From assembly GCF_001598555.1 (NCBI RefSeq), contig NZ_BCZE01000021.1:62001-126000 (forward strand): a stretch of DNA of 64,000 nt, in the 5' to 3' direction. The position numbers were made by a program, and so were the translations under genes. The notes beneath the pieces are model-generated. The model saw only the letters and a program-made list of their open reading frames with translations. It searched no databases and was not told the DNA's origin. This stretch comes from Novosphingobium rosa NBRC 15208. GTDB lineage: Bacteria > Pseudomonadota > Alphaproteobacteria > Sphingomonadales > Sphingomonadaceae. Shown here piece after piece: positions 52,481-61,743 of this stretch; position 1 is the first letter of the stretch, and every line of letters begins with the position of its first letter.

Positions 52481-55108
52481 CTACAGCGCTATTCGATTGC
52501 CCTCGAGATGCCGAAAGGCCCGCTCGCGGCAGGTAAAAAGGATTACCTGCATTCGCTCAGAAGCTTCGCCCAGCAGCGTGGTCATGGCGTCCAGACGCGC
52601 ATCGTCCGAATAGACCAGCGGATCGTCGAGGATCAGCGAAACGGGGGCGCCGCGATCGCGGAGGAGATCCGCGAAGGCGAGACGGGTCAGCACGGCGAGC
52701 TGCTCCTGGGTGCCCCTGCTCAGCGTGGCGCAATCCTCACGCTGGCCGGCGCGAGATACCGTCGAAAGCGCGAGACCCTCGTCAAACGACAGTTCGCTGC
52801 CCGGCAGGATCCTCTTCACGTAGGCGGACGCCCGGCGCGTGACCGGGCCGAGGAAGCGTCGCGCGGCCTCCTCGTGCGCATCATGGAGACGATCCTGCAG
52901 CAGCTTCAGTACGGCGGCCTCGCCCGCAAGCCGATCGGCCACCTCTGCAGCAACCGCCTCCTCCTGCACGGCATCTGCGAGCAGGCCGGTGAGCCCCTTG
53001 GCACCCTCGCCGTTGATCAGCAGCTCGAGGCGAAGGATCGCGTTTTTGAGCTCGGTGCGGCGCTGCTCCGCCGTCTGCCTCGCGCGGTCGATGCTCTCGA
53101 TCCGCTTCTGGATGGCGGCCTCTTCGAATGCCGAGGCGTTGCGCTCGGCCTCCGCGAGCGCATCGTCGGCACGGGCGAGCGTTTCCGTGGCTTCTTTCGA
53201 AGCCGCCCGGGTGTCTTCGGCCGGCGTCCGGAACTCGGCCTCCTCCAACCGCTTCGACGCACTGACATGATCCGCGTCGGCGGTCGCCTGAGCCAGCGTC
53301 AGGGTGCGGTGACGCCCCTCGAACTCCTGCAGCGCGTCCTCCGCCACCTCATGCGCGATCTGGGATTTATCTTCTTCCTCAACGGCTTCACGAGCCTCCT
53401 TCTCAAGCAAAGCCAGGTCCGGCGCTTTACCCTCATCCGCTGCGGAGCCGGCCGCAGGGATGTCGAGCGCCTTGAGGGCATCTGCCCCGGCGACCAATGC
53501 GATCAACGGATCGGCAGCGCAGAGAGTGGCGATCTTGAGGCGGATCGCCTCCAGCGACTGTCCGGCGATCCTCGCCGCCTCGACCTGACACCGCGCATCC
53601 GCCGCATCCGCAACACCGGCCGACGCGAGCGCATCAGCAAGTCGGTCCATCGCCGTCTCGTACGCCGCTGCCACCGAACCGGCACCCGTCGATGGGGGCT
53701 TCACCAGAATGGTGGCGTGGGTGCCGACGTCAATCCTTGTCTCCCGCGTGGCGTCGACGGCACCTTCGACAGCCAATCCGTCAACATGCACAGCGATCCC
53801 GTCGTGACGCTCGATCTCGATCCGCGTCGCGCCCGCATCGAGCGCGGCCTTCGCCACGACAACGTCGCGCTCCAGATCCTCAAGGCGCTTGACAGTAGCG
53901 GCATCGATGCCCGTCTTCGACGCCGGCTCGAGCTCGGCGACCGCCGCCTCCAGCTCCACGAGGCTCGCGCGCCGGTCCGAGGCGTGCGCGTAGGCTTGCC
54001 ACTTTGCCGCGGCGTTCAACGCTGACCGTCCCTGCTCCAGAGCCCGGGCGGTCCGCTGGCGATGCGTCCGGGTGAGCGCGAGGGCCGAGCGCGCCTCCTT
54101 CTCCGTCCGCACCACCTCGGCGCGCTCGTCCTCGACGGCCAGCACGGCGTCGTCGGCCACCCGCTTGGCCTCGGATGCCTCGGCAGCCTTCGCCTTCGCG
54201 CCATCGAGACGCTTCAGGGCATCCTGCAGACGGATCGATTCCGCCTTCGCCACCTCATGCTCGGCCTTCCTGGTCGCCAGGCGCTCGCGCGCGCTCCTCG
54301 CAACGTCGAGATCCTTGACCAGGCGCTCGCGCAGCGCGGCTTCCTCGGGGTCCGCCACATCGCGCTCGACGATCCCCAGGCGCATCCGCGTGTCCTCCAG
54401 CTCCGCGAGATGGCCTTCATATTCCGAGTTGCGCTGCCGCGCTTCGACAAGGCGCGACCGTGCCACTGCCAGCTCGGCGTTGGCGGCCGCAAGGCGCCCG
54501 GTCGGCCTCCCAGTCGAAGTGCAGAGCTCGCCATAGGCATCTGACACACGCTTTCGCACGGCGTCGAAAGCCCGGCCGCCGACGACCGTGCCGACCTCGG
54601 CCTCCAGAGCGGAGTGGACGGTCTCCCGGACTATGCGGCCGGGCGCCTCGAGCCCGAGCGCCGACGCCTGACCCACCCAGAGAAGCCCGAGGGCGCCGAG
54701 CGTGTCCGCATCGAACGAGCGCGTGCTGCCCTTCTCGAAGCCGAGCAGGTGCTGGAGGCGCTCCTCGGCCTCGTCGCTCGTCATCCGCGAACCATTCGGC
54801 GCGGTGAGCTCGATCTTATGTCCCTTCAGGAACTGCTTGGTCAGGTGCCATCCCTCGCCGGCCACCGAGAAGGTCACCTGCACCAAGGGTGCCACGTCGT
54901 CACCAATCGGGCAGTAGGACCGGGTCAGCTCGGTCTTCGCGGAATGGCGCATGAAGAAGGCGCCCCGCAGCGCCTCCAGCACGGTGGACTTGCCCGTCTC
55001 GTTCGGCTCGACGACGACGTTCAACCCCGGAGCGAGGCCTTCGATCGTCCGCCGCGTGCGGAACTTGCGGAAGTTCTCAAGCTCAATGCGGGTGATGACG
55101 AGACTCAT
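52481..55108 (-). CDS. SbcC/YhaN-like SMC-type ATPase without zinc hook (operon gene 8)
   Basis: An 875-residue ABC/SMC-like ATPase. The start ITRIELENFRKFRT is followed by Walker A EPNETGKST; near the C-terminus come signature LSRGTQEQLAVL and Walker B SLILDDPLVYSDD. Between lie long Ala/Glu/Arg-rich coiled coils (about 190-420 and 560-730). The midpoint has no Cys-x2-Cys, so the Rad50/SbcC zinc hook is missing, as in YhaN. It overlaps the SbcD-like gene by 4 bp and they should form a complex that acts on DNA ends. Last gene of the operon. Shorter than E. coli SbcC (about 1050 residues). Confidence 0.88.
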   Translation of the reverse strand: MSLVITRIELENFRKFRTRRTIEGLAPGLNVVVEPNETGKSTVLEALRGAFFMRHSAKTELTRSYCPIGDDVAPLVQVTFSVAGEGWHLTKQFLKGHKIELTAPNGSRMTSDEAEERLQHLLGFEKGSTRSFDADTLGALGLLWVGQASALGLEAPGRIVRETVHSALEAEVGTVVGGRAFDAVRKRVSDAYGELCTSTGRPTGRLAAANAELAVARSRLVEARQRNSEYEGHLAELEDTRMRLGIVERDVADPEEAALRERLVKDLDVARSARERLATRKAEHEVAKAESIRLQDALKRLDGAKAKAAEASEAKRVADDAVLAVEDERAEVVRTEKEARSALALTRTHRQRTARALEQGRSALNAAAKWQAYAHASDRRASLVELEAAVAELEPASKTGIDAATVKRLEDLERDVVVAKAALDAGATRIEIERHDGIAVHVDGLAVEGAVDATRETRIDVGTHATILVKPPSTGAGSVAAAYETAMDRLADALASAGVADAADARCQVEAARIAGQSLEAIRLKIATLCAADPLIALVAGADALKALDIPAAGSAADEGKAPDLALLEKEAREAVEEEDKSQIAHEVAEDALQEFEGRHRTLTLAQATADADHVSASKRLEEAEFRTPAEDTRAASKEATETLARADDALAEAERNASAFEEAAIQKRIESIDRARQTAEQRRTELKNAILRLELLINGEGAKGLTGLLADAVQEEAVAAEVADRLAGEAAVLKLLQDRLHDAHEEAARRFLGPVTRRASAYVKRILPGSELSFDEGLALSTVSRAGQREDCATLSRGTQEQLAVLTRLAFADLLRDRGAPVSLILDDPLVYSDDARLDAMTTLLGEASERMQVILFTCRERAFRHLEGNRIAL

Positions 55109-56214
55109 GCCACGTCTCCTGCGCGAATGGTCTCAACGTACAGGCGTTCCAGCGCCCTCGCGGCAATCGCCGCGTCGGGTCCGTCGGCATCGCAGTCGGA
55201 CTGCAGCAGCCGCGCCGCTGCACCGAGCGTCCCCTCGACGCTCATCGCGGCGAGATCGTCGGCCGTCGGCCGGCCAAGCAGCTCGCGAGCGTCGATCTCG
55301 CACCAGCGCAGCGTGTCGGTAAGGTCGCCCTCGGCTTCTGCGATCGCGGCCGCGCGGTCGGCGATGCTGAGTGCGCCGACCAGCTTCAGCCTTAGCAGCG
55401 TCCTGACGGGGTCGAACCCGGCCTCTAGGCTGGCGCGCGCTGCGGCGAAGTCGGTGGCCGTGTCGACGCGCCAAGTCTGCTCGGGCCAGTGGAAGCGCCC
55501 GGTCTCGATCCGCTCCACGCCGGGATTCGATCCGGAGGCCAGCTCGACGAGCACGATCGATCCCACCTCCCGGTCGAACCGGTCGGTCTCGGGCGTGCCG
55601 CTGTAGCAGGTGCGGCCACCGATCATCTGGAAGCCGTGCCAGTCGCCAAGCGCGAGATAGTCCAGGCCCGAGATCTCAGCCCGGTTCGGCGGCACGAGGT
55701 TCGTTGCGTCGCCCTTCTTCTCGAAGTCGACGATCGAGCCGTGCGCGAGACCTATCCGGATAGCGCCCGGCGGCGTGGCCATCTCGGTCATTGCCTCGGT
55801 CGAATCCTCGCGCGTGTGCCGGAACTCGAGCGGCGCGGGTAGCACCCATGCGCCGTCCGCGAACTCGACCGGCTCGGGCCGATCGAGGATGCGAACGTTG
55901 GGCGACATCTTGGCGCGAACGCGGTCCCAGAGGCCGCCCGCGCGGGCGTGGTCGTGGTTGCCGGGCATCAGCCACCATGTGCAGGCCGCTCGCGACATCC
56001 GCGCCACCGCTTGCACGATCTCGCGATCGGAGGGGCCGGTCGTGTCGAAGACGTCGCCGGCGACCACCACATGGTCGACCCCCTTCTCCCGCGCGATCCC
56101 GCCTATCGCGTCAATGGCGTCGAAGCGGGCGTCGGTCAGGGCAGACCTGACCTCGGGCGTGAACCGGGCGAAGGATTTACCCAGCTGCCAGTCGGCCGTG
56201 TGGATGATACGCAT
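55105..56214 (-). CDS. SbcD/Mre11-like DNA metallophosphoesterase (operon gene 7)
   Basis: A 369-residue calcineurin-like phosphoesterase. All five metal motifs are present: HTADWQLGK, AGDVFDTTGPS, PGNHDHA, LAHGS and GDWHGF, as in Mre11/SbcD nucleases. A C-terminal part should bind the ATPase partner. RBS AAAGGA precedes the ATG. Its stop overlaps the start of the SbcC-like gene, matching the sbcD-sbcC order. In this operon it follows the ubiquitin-like cassette by 25 bp. Likely a nuclease gated by the ATPase; whether it targets phage DNA is inference. Confidence 0.9.
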   Translation of the reverse strand: MRIIHTADWQLGKSFARFTPEVRSALTDARFDAIDAIGGIAREKGVDHVVVAGDVFDTTGPSDREIVQAVARMSRAACTWWLMPGNHDHARAGGLWDRVRAKMSPNVRILDRPEPVEFADGAWVLPAPLEFRHTREDSTEAMTEMATPPGAIRIGLAHGSIVDFEKKGDATNLVPPNRAEISGLDYLALGDWHGFQMIGGRTCYSGTPETDRFDREVGSIVLVELASGSNPGVERIETGRFHWPEQTWRVDTATDFAAARASLEAGFDPVRTLLRLKLVGALSIADRAAAIAEAEGDLTDTLRWCEIDARELLGRPTADDLAAMSVEGTLGAAARLLQSDCDADGPDAAIAARALERLYVETIRAGDVA

Positions 56215-56239
56215 TGCAAAATCCTTTTCCTCTATCCGA

Positions 56240-56689
56240 TCAGCCGAACAGCCAGCGCTTTAGACGCCCGAGCCACCCCTGAGCCGGCATCGCCGGAACG
56301 GGGGCGGAAGTGGGCGCCTCCACCACCTCGGCCGACATGTCGGCGCCGCCGTAGTAACGTGCCTTCGTGGCGCGATCCCGGGCACGCTCGGCCGCCACCT
56401 CCTCTTCCGACCACGGCCCCGCCTCGATCACCCGGCCCCGCCGGATAACGTAGTGCGAGCGGCAGGCAAGGTTCCAGTTCCCCACGGAGGGGTTCAGGGT
56501 CACCGCCTCGCCGTCGTACACCAGGTGCCAGTCGGTCGGGGTGAGAGGCGTCGTCACCTCCTCGCCGCAGCCGCAGGCGCAGCTGTGCGAGACCATGCCG
56601 TACTCCATCGAGATGTACAGCACCCCCGGCTCGAGCTTCTCGGGGATGTTCCGCATGAAGCGGTGCTCGAGTTCGTTGTGGATGATCAT
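56240..56689 (-). CDS. DUF6527 zinc-containing protein of ubiquitin-like cassette (operon gene 6)
   Basis: A 149-residue protein. The core SHSCACGCGEEV, PTDWHLVYDG, NPSVGNWNLACRSHY is diagnostic of DUF6527, with four to five Cys suited to bind zinc and a conserved Ser and His. The family is found with multiubiquitin and ThiF genes; I recall it being considered a protease-like partner that would process or release the modifier, but this is not certain. The last 50 residues are a low-complexity linker and basic amphipathic tail (LGRLKRWLFG) that could touch membrane. Start overlaps the E1 stop by 4 bp. Confidence 0.8.
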   Translation of the reverse strand: MIIHNELEHRFMRNIPEKLEPGVLYISMEYGMVSHSCACGCGEEVTTPLTPTDWHLVYDGEAVTLNPSVGNWNLACRSHYVIRRGRVIEAGPWSEEEVAAERARDRATKARYYGGADMSAEVVEAPTSAPVPAMPAQGWLGRLKRWLFG

Positions 56690-57858
56690 GAGCAATCCCC
56701 ATTGATCAGCATGTTGCCGTCGGTGGTGTACGTGCTGTGATGCTCGCGCTCCAGATCGCGGTAGAAGCCCTTCAGCTTCTTCCACTTGATCACCGCCATG
56801 ATAGCGTTGAGCGCGTTCAGGTCGGCCACCTGAATGTTCGAGGCGTACACGTCGCCACCCGCGTCGGCGAAGTCGATGCGGCCGGAATGGACGTGCTCGC
56901 GCTGGCCCGGCGTACTGGCCGTGACCCGGAGGATCCCGCCCAAAGAACCATCGTCCAGCTCGAGGCCCATGCCGACGTCGACGAAGGACGCGCCGATCGC
57001 CTCCAGCTTCTCGATGACGGCGCGCCGGGACGGGCCGTCGTCGATGCAGACGAACGCGAACGTGACGCCGTCGAGGAGGCTGGCGTTGGCGGCCGAAATC
57101 GCTACCGCGTTGGGCCGGATGCCCCGGTGCATGCGCGAGTAGATCGCCGCAAAGTGATCGACCTTCAGCGGCACCTCGCGGAGCTCGTCGAGCGACGGCG
57201 AGCCGGGAGCCCGGAACGCGTTGTGCTGGAGAAGCTCGTCCGCGTCGAAGAGCCGGATCTCGCGCACCGGCGTCTTGGCCACCTGGTCGAGCACGTAGCT
57301 CCCCGAGCCGCCCAGCCCGATGATCGCGATCACATCCCCGGCGAGGCGATCGGCGAGCGCGCCGATGCCCGCGCGGGCCGAGGCGGTATCCATGAAGTTA
57401 AACACACTCTCCTCCTCGGGCTCGGGCTCCGCGTACGGCCGCGCGTTGACGCCCGGCTGGATCGTCGTCGCCGGCCCCGAGATGACCGCAACGTAGGTCG
57501 TCATCTTGTGGTGGTAGTCAGCATAGCCCTCGAGCGGCTTGTTCGAGAAGCCGTGGCGGGCGGATAGGCCGTGGCCGAGATCGACCGTCCGGTCCTGATG
57601 GCGCAGGGCAGCGATCGGCGTGCCGTCGGGGTTGCAGGGATAGCTCCCGTCCCACCAGATCGTGTGGACGTCCGGGCGACAGGTCACGTCGCCAGCCATC
57701 ACGAGCGTGGAGATCAGGGTGCCGAACTGGACCTGGCGGTTGCCGTCGACATAGGGCACCCCGCGCAGGATCAGGAGATTCCCCTTGATCCGCACGGAGT
57801 AGCCCTCGTCGCGGAGCCGCTTCAGGTCAGCACTAAGACTGAACGGTCCGGGTGACAT
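56686..57858 (-). CDS. DUF6791-ThiF E1-like activating enzyme (operon gene 5)
   Basis: A 390-residue protein. Residues 1-130 match DUF6791 (LKRLRDEGYSV, LLILRGVPYV, HGFSNKPLEGYADYH), an E2-like/RWD-like module. Residues 165-390 are a ThiF/E1 adenylation domain with IIGLGGSGSYVLD (ATP loop, 181-186), LFDADEL (Asp205) and HNAFR. It should adenylate the C-terminus of the ubiquitin-like protein. Cys60, Cys75, one near 273 and Cys389 are candidate transfer residues; none is in a clear E1 catalytic-Cys context. Start choice: ATG at 57858, with a GTG 33 bp upstream possible. It overlaps the modifier gene by 26 bp. Confidence 0.88.
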   Translation of the reverse strand: MSPGPFSLSADLKRLRDEGYSVRIKGNLLILRGVPYVDGNRQVQFGTLISTLVMAGDVTCRPDVHTIWWDGSYPCNPDGTPIAALRHQDRTVDLGHGLSARHGFSNKPLEGYADYHHKMTTYVAVISGPATTIQPGVNARPYAEPEPEEESVFNFMDTASARAGIGALADRLAGDVIAIIGLGGSGSYVLDQVAKTPVREIRLFDADELLQHNAFRAPGSPSLDELREVPLKVDHFAAIYSRMHRGIRPNAVAISAANASLLDGVTFAFVCIDDGPSRRAVIEKLEAIGASFVDVGMGLELDDGSLGGILRVTASTPGQREHVHSGRIDFADAGGDVYASNIQVADLNALNAIMAVIKWKKLKGFYRDLEREHHSTYTTDGNMLINGDCS

Positions 57859-58246
57859 TGAAGATGGTTCCTTCCTTGACGTGGACCTCACCGCGCGGGC
57901 CGAGCTCGCCGGAGTGAGGAACGGAGGCGGCGTGGCGGTAGGTCATCGAGTAGACGTAGACTTGGCCAGGCGGCGGCGGGGTGGTGCCGGCGAAGGCCAG
58001 CTCCACGATCTGCTCGAAGATCACCTTATCGCCGGGCACCTTGCGCTCGCGCGAGTTGACGATGATGTCGGTCTCGCAGTGGCGGGCCTCCTCGAGCTCT
58101 TGGATCGCCTCCTCCAGTTCATGCTCGGCACGGTGCTCGGCGGTGCGGGCGGCCTCGAGATCGTGCTCCGCCTTGTGCATGTCCGCGATGGCGCGGCCGA
58201 CCGGATCGCAAGCCGGCAGGTCGGGAGGCAGTTCGTTGTCGTGCAT
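57833..58246 (-). CDS. Ubiquitin-like (multiubiquitin-domain) protein with coiled-coil leader (operon gene 4)
   Basis: A 137-residue protein. Residues 17-57 form a strongly predicted coiled coil (HKAEHDLEAARTAEHRAEH). Residues 59-137 match the Multiubiquitin beta-grasp domain: DIIVNSRERKVPGDKV, FEQIVELAFAG, YVYSMTYRH and the end TIFNVTRTVQS. It has one beta-grasp unit, not a tandem array. The C-terminus is Val-Gln-Ser instead of Gly-Gly, as usual for this family, so the bond made by the E1 must use that residue or follow processing. AAGGA precedes the ATG. It is the presumed modifier attached to unknown targets. Confidence 0.85.
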   Translation of the reverse strand: MHDNELPPDLPACDPVGRAIADMHKAEHDLEAARTAEHRAEHELEEAIQELEEARHCETDIIVNSRERKVPGDKVIFEQIVELAFAGTTPPPPGQVYVYSMTYRHAASVPHSGELGPRGEVHVKEGTIFNVTRTVQS

Positions 58247-58328
58247 CGTATTCGTCCTTCATGATCGGCGAGCCTCTCGGGCTCCCATAAGGACAATCGA
58301 TGCTGCGGAACGTCGCCGGTAATGCCGC

Positions 58329-61300
58329 TCAGGAAAAAATTTCGAGGCCGCCGACCGGCACCGGACCGCACACGAAGAAGGCCGGACATCCGGGGCATGT
58401 CCGGGCCACCGGCTTCGCTGGGAAGAGGCCGGTGCGGATCTCGCCGAAGGCGTCCTGCAGAGACCGGCAGCGATTTCCCATCATCACCGGCTTTAGCGCG
58501 AGATCGGTCTCGGCGCCGTCGGTTAGATGATGGAGCCGGGCAATCGTGCCAGGTCCCTGCGCCTCGGCAGCGAGGAGATGCGCGGCCGCCACCAGGTCGT
58601 CGTCGTCCTTGGTGCGCTTCTTGCCAGTCTGGATCCGCGCCAGCACCGGGACCTCGCCGTGCCTCGTGCGAAGCTCGTCCGCCCGCACGACGAGCTCGTC
58701 GCCGCCCATGTCGATCGATATGCGCGCCGGGCGCTTGACGGTCCATCCATCACGGGCGACGAGGAAGCGCGTCACCATCGACGCGGCGATGCGGGCGAAA
58801 TCGGCGCGGTAGCCGTGCTCTCCGAGCCCCTGCTCGACGCAGGCAACATCGCATGCGGAGAGGATGGCAGCGGGAGTGCCAGCGTCAAGCGCCATCTCGC
58901 CCCTTCCCACCGAAGCAACAATCGACCGAACTGCTTCATGCATGAGCATGAAAGGGGTCATCGTCCGCCGGCCGCCCGAGCGGAGAACACGGGTGTAGAG
59001 GAAGCGGCGCGGACACTTGGCGTAGAGCGAGATCTCGGTGGCCTCGTAGCTCAGCCGCCCGCCATTCGTGACGATGATCGGCGGCTCCGCGACGCCCACC
59101 ACAGCGGTGGCGCTGGTCTCGATCCGTCCGATCGTACCCTTTAGATCGTCAACGAAGGGCGAGACATCGCGCCGCTTGCCGTCGCTCGTTTCCTTCGCCG
59201 CATAGATCAGCAGCCGGTCGCGCGCTCGCGAAAGGGCGACGTAGAACAGGCACTCCTGCTCCTGCACTTGCCCGGAGCGGAACAGCGCCGCCGCATCACC
59301 CTCGCCCTCCTTCACGAGACCTTCAGGCGGCAGGCAGGCAGGGAGCTGGGGCGTACGCGGCAAAGAATTTTTGTTCATACCGATGAGGTGGACGACCGGA
59401 AATTCGAGCCCCTTCGACCCGTGGATCGTCATCAGCCGCACGCCGTCGAGCTCCTGTGCCGCAGCCGGTAGCTGCCGCAGCTCCCGGTCGTCACCGAGCC
59501 GCACGAGGCGACGAATCCGGTCGAGGAGGCGCTGAATCGGGAGACCCTGGCCTGCCGGCTGCACACGCAGGAAGTTCATGAACTGCCACACCGCCATCGC
59601 GCCGGTGCGGGCACTGACGTCGGTGCCGGAGGCGAACCTGCGGCCTACCTGGGATCGGTCGAGGATGAAGGCCGCCAACACCCGCCACGGGGGCGAACCC
59701 TCGTCGAAGCCGTCGAGCACCTCGGCCAGCGCGCGGAGCGATGCGCCCCCCTCCGCGGAGACAAGCGTCTCGAGGGTGGCAAGGTGGACGCGCCAGCGGT
59801 CAGGCTCCGCTTCGCCCTTCTCCTCGCCAAGCCGCTGGAGGACCGCCGCCACGTCGGCGAGCGGCATGACGAAGTCCGCCGACGCCGCCAGCCTTATGAG
59901 GCCCATCGCCCTGTCGTCGACCAGGAGGGACAGCAGCGAGAGCAGGTCCTTGACCTCCGGCCGCTCGAACAAGCTGCCGAGGAAGAGGACGGGCACGTCC
60001 ATCGCCTCCAGCTCGGCCGCGACCTCGGCCAGCCGCTCGTTGCCCGAACAGAGGATGACCTGTTCGCCGTAGCTGAAGCCCTCGCTCCGCATCCGCTCGA
60101 CCGCCTCGGCGACAGCGGCCGGCTGGTCCGCCGTCATGCCGAAGCGGACGAGCTGCGGAGCGTGACCGAGAGATCCGCGCGCGGCAGCGAGCGACGCGTC
60201 GCCGTCCACCACCTTCATCTTCGCCGCGAAGGTAGAGAACGCGTCCACGATCTCCCTTGAAGAGCGATAGTTCTCGGTGAGACGCCCGCGGACGCCCTCG
60301 GCGAAATCCTCCGAGCCAAACCGGCTCATGTTGAACGAGGAAGCGCCCCGGAAGCGGTAGATCGACTGCTTGGCGTCACCCACCGCCCAGAGGCCGCGGC
60401 CGGCGGGCTTGAGCGCGGTGAGCAGCCTGATGCTGCTCCGGTTCACATCCTGATACTCGTCGACGAGGATGTGATCGTAGGTCTGTTGAAGGTCGCCGCG
60501 CGCCTTCTCGTCGCCTTCGAGCAAGCGGACGGGGATCGAGACGAGATCGCCGAAATCGATCGCCTGCCTCGATTGCTTCAGATGTTCGTACGCCTCGTAG
60601 ACCAAGGCGACCTCGGCCGCCTTGTCGGCGAGAATCCGGGCCTCATCGCTCGATGCCTCCTTGTTCATCGCTTCCGCGAGCCGGGCGTACTCCTTGTAAT
60701 CGACAACCTCGTCCTTCGCCCGCGAGATGGCCGAGATCAGGTCGCTGATGATCCGGGTGGGATCCAGATGGTCCCGATAGTGGACGAGCTTGAGACGGGG
60801 AAACTCGTGCTCAAGGAGTTCGACCGCCTCGGTCCTGTCCAGCATCCGCGGATCGTCGGGCAGCTCGAGCCGATCATGAAAACGACGGATGAGGTCGAGC
60901 CCGAAGGCGTGGAACGTCCCTATCCACATCGCGGCCGCCGCCTCGGGATTCACCAGCGCGATGCGCTCGGCCATCTCGCCCGCCGCCTTGTTCGAGAAGG
61001 TCAGTAGCAGGATGCGGCGCGGATCGACGCCGTCCGCGAGCAGACCCTCGACCCGGCCCACCAGCGTCTGCGTCTTGCCGGTCCCCGGCCCCGCCTCCAG
61101 CAGGAAGGGTGGCCCGCGATGGGATGCGGCGGCCGCTTGGTCGACGTTGAGTGGGCGCTTCACCACCTCACCCCGCGCCACTGGCTCCACCCTTGGCAGC
61201 AGCAGCGCGTCGAACAGCTGCTGGGCCACGAGATCGAAGGGCGCGACGAGCCGCGTCATGATGTCGCTCGCCGTCATGCCATCCTCGACGAACAGCTTCC

Positions 61301-61742
61301 GCGCCACCGATCTCGGCAGGAGCAGCTCGCGCGCGAACAGGTCCATCTGGACCTCGCGGCGCTGCCGCCTGCCGTAGTCCGCTAGGCTCTGATCGATGCC
61401 GTCGGCGGCGGCCTCGGCCGGGCGGGCGAGATCAACCGTGTTGACCACGAGCTCGTCGGGATCGTCTCCGAGAACGACATGGCCTATCTCGTGCGCCACG
61501 AGGAACGCCTCCTCGAACGGCGTGCCGCAGCTCTCGTGGAAGATGAGCCGCCCCTCGGGATCGAAGCTCGCCCGGCCGCCGTCGAGCATGTCGAAGCCCG
61601 GAGCGACCCGCTCGACTGTCAGACCCTGCCGCGCGGCCTCCGCCAAGACGAAGGCGTAGGGATCCCACGGATCATCGCCGAGTGCCACTGCGGCGGCGTG
61701 GAGGTTCGCGGCGGTCTGCCGCCCGAGCTCGCCCGCGTCCAT
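58329..61742 (-). CDS. ImmA/IrrE peptidase-UvrD helicase-decayed nuclease fusion (operon gene 3)
   Basis: A 1137-residue fusion. Residues 60-190 hold an ImmA/IrrE-type zinc peptidase: AHEIGHVVLG (His84, Glu85, His88) and the downstream EVQMDLFARELLLP helix with Glu130. From about 198 runs a UvrD-like helicase: AGPGTGKT (218-224), LTFSNKAAGEMAERI, DEYQDVN, DAKQSIYRFRGA, TIHGSKGLEF and VALSRARDRLL. The C-terminal 250 residues look like an AddB/Cas4-type nuclease with the iron-sulphur cysteines (KCPRRFLY, then CPGCPAFFVC). The catalytic Asp-x-Lys strand reads ARIQTGK, so cutting is probably lost. The peptidase may cleave the partner encoded just upstream, coupling regulation to DNA unwinding. 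Confidence 0.9.
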   Translation of the reverse strand: MDAGELGRQTAANLHAAAVALGDDPWDPYAFVLAEAARQGLTVERVAPGFDMLDGGRASFDPEGRLIFHESCGTPFEEAFLVAHEIGHVVLGDDPDELVVNTVDLARPAEAAADGIDQSLADYGRRQRREVQMDLFARELLLPRSVARKLFVEDGMTASDIMTRLVAPFDLVAQQLFDALLLPRVEPVARGEVVKRPLNVDQAAAASHRGPPFLLEAGPGTGKTQTLVGRVEGLLADGVDPRRILLLTFSNKAAGEMAERIALVNPEAAAAMWIGTFHAFGLDLIRRFHDRLELPDDPRMLDRTEAVELLEHEFPRLKLVHYRDHLDPTRIISDLISAISRAKDEVVDYKEYARLAEAMNKEASSDEARILADKAAEVALVYEAYEHLKQSRQAIDFGDLVSIPVRLLEGDEKARGDLQQTYDHILVDEYQDVNRSSIRLLTALKPAGRGLWAVGDAKQSIYRFRGASSFNMSRFGSEDFAEGVRGRLTENYRSSREIVDAFSTFAAKMKVVDGDASLAAARGSLGHAPQLVRFGMTADQPAAVAEAVERMRSEGFSYGEQVILCSGNERLAEVAAELEAMDVPVLFLGSLFERPEVKDLLSLLSLLVDDRAMGLIRLAASADFVMPLADVAAVLQRLGEEKGEAEPDRWRVHLATLETLVSAEGGASLRALAEVLDGFDEGSPPWRVLAAFILDRSQVGRRFASGTDVSARTGAMAVWQFMNFLRVQPAGQGLPIQRLLDRIRRLVRLGDDRELRQLPAAAQELDGVRLMTIHGSKGLEFPVVHLIGMNKNSLPRTPQLPACLPPEGLVKEGEGDAAALFRSGQVQEQECLFYVALSRARDRLLIYAAKETSDGKRRDVSPFVDDLKGTIGRIETSATAVVGVAEPPIIVTNGGRLSYEATEISLYAKCPRRFLYTRVLRSGGRRTMTPFMLMHEAVRSIVASVGRGEMALDAGTPAAILSACDVACVEQGLGEHGYRADFARIAASMVTRFLVARDGWTVKRPARISIDMGGDELVVRADELRTRHGEVPVLARIQTGKKRTKDDDDLVAAAHLLAAEAQGPGTIARLHHLTDGAETDLALKPVMMGNRCRSLQDAFGEIRTGLFPAKPVARTCPGCPAFFVCGPVPVGGLEIFS

Positions 61743-61743
61743 G

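Noticed and set aside
52223-54025. 600-residue frame opposite the SbcC-like gene
   Set aside because: Antisense to coiled-coil coding sequence; no RBS or domain.
52481-56214. Housekeeping sbcCD
   Set aside because: The ATPase has no zinc hook and is short, and the pair lies inside an accessory operon, so I call it SbcCD-like only.
57833-58246. Canonical ubiquitin or SAMP with terminal Gly-Gly
   Set aside because: The sequence ends Val-Gln-Ser; the match is to the multiubiquitin family, not ThiS/MoaD.
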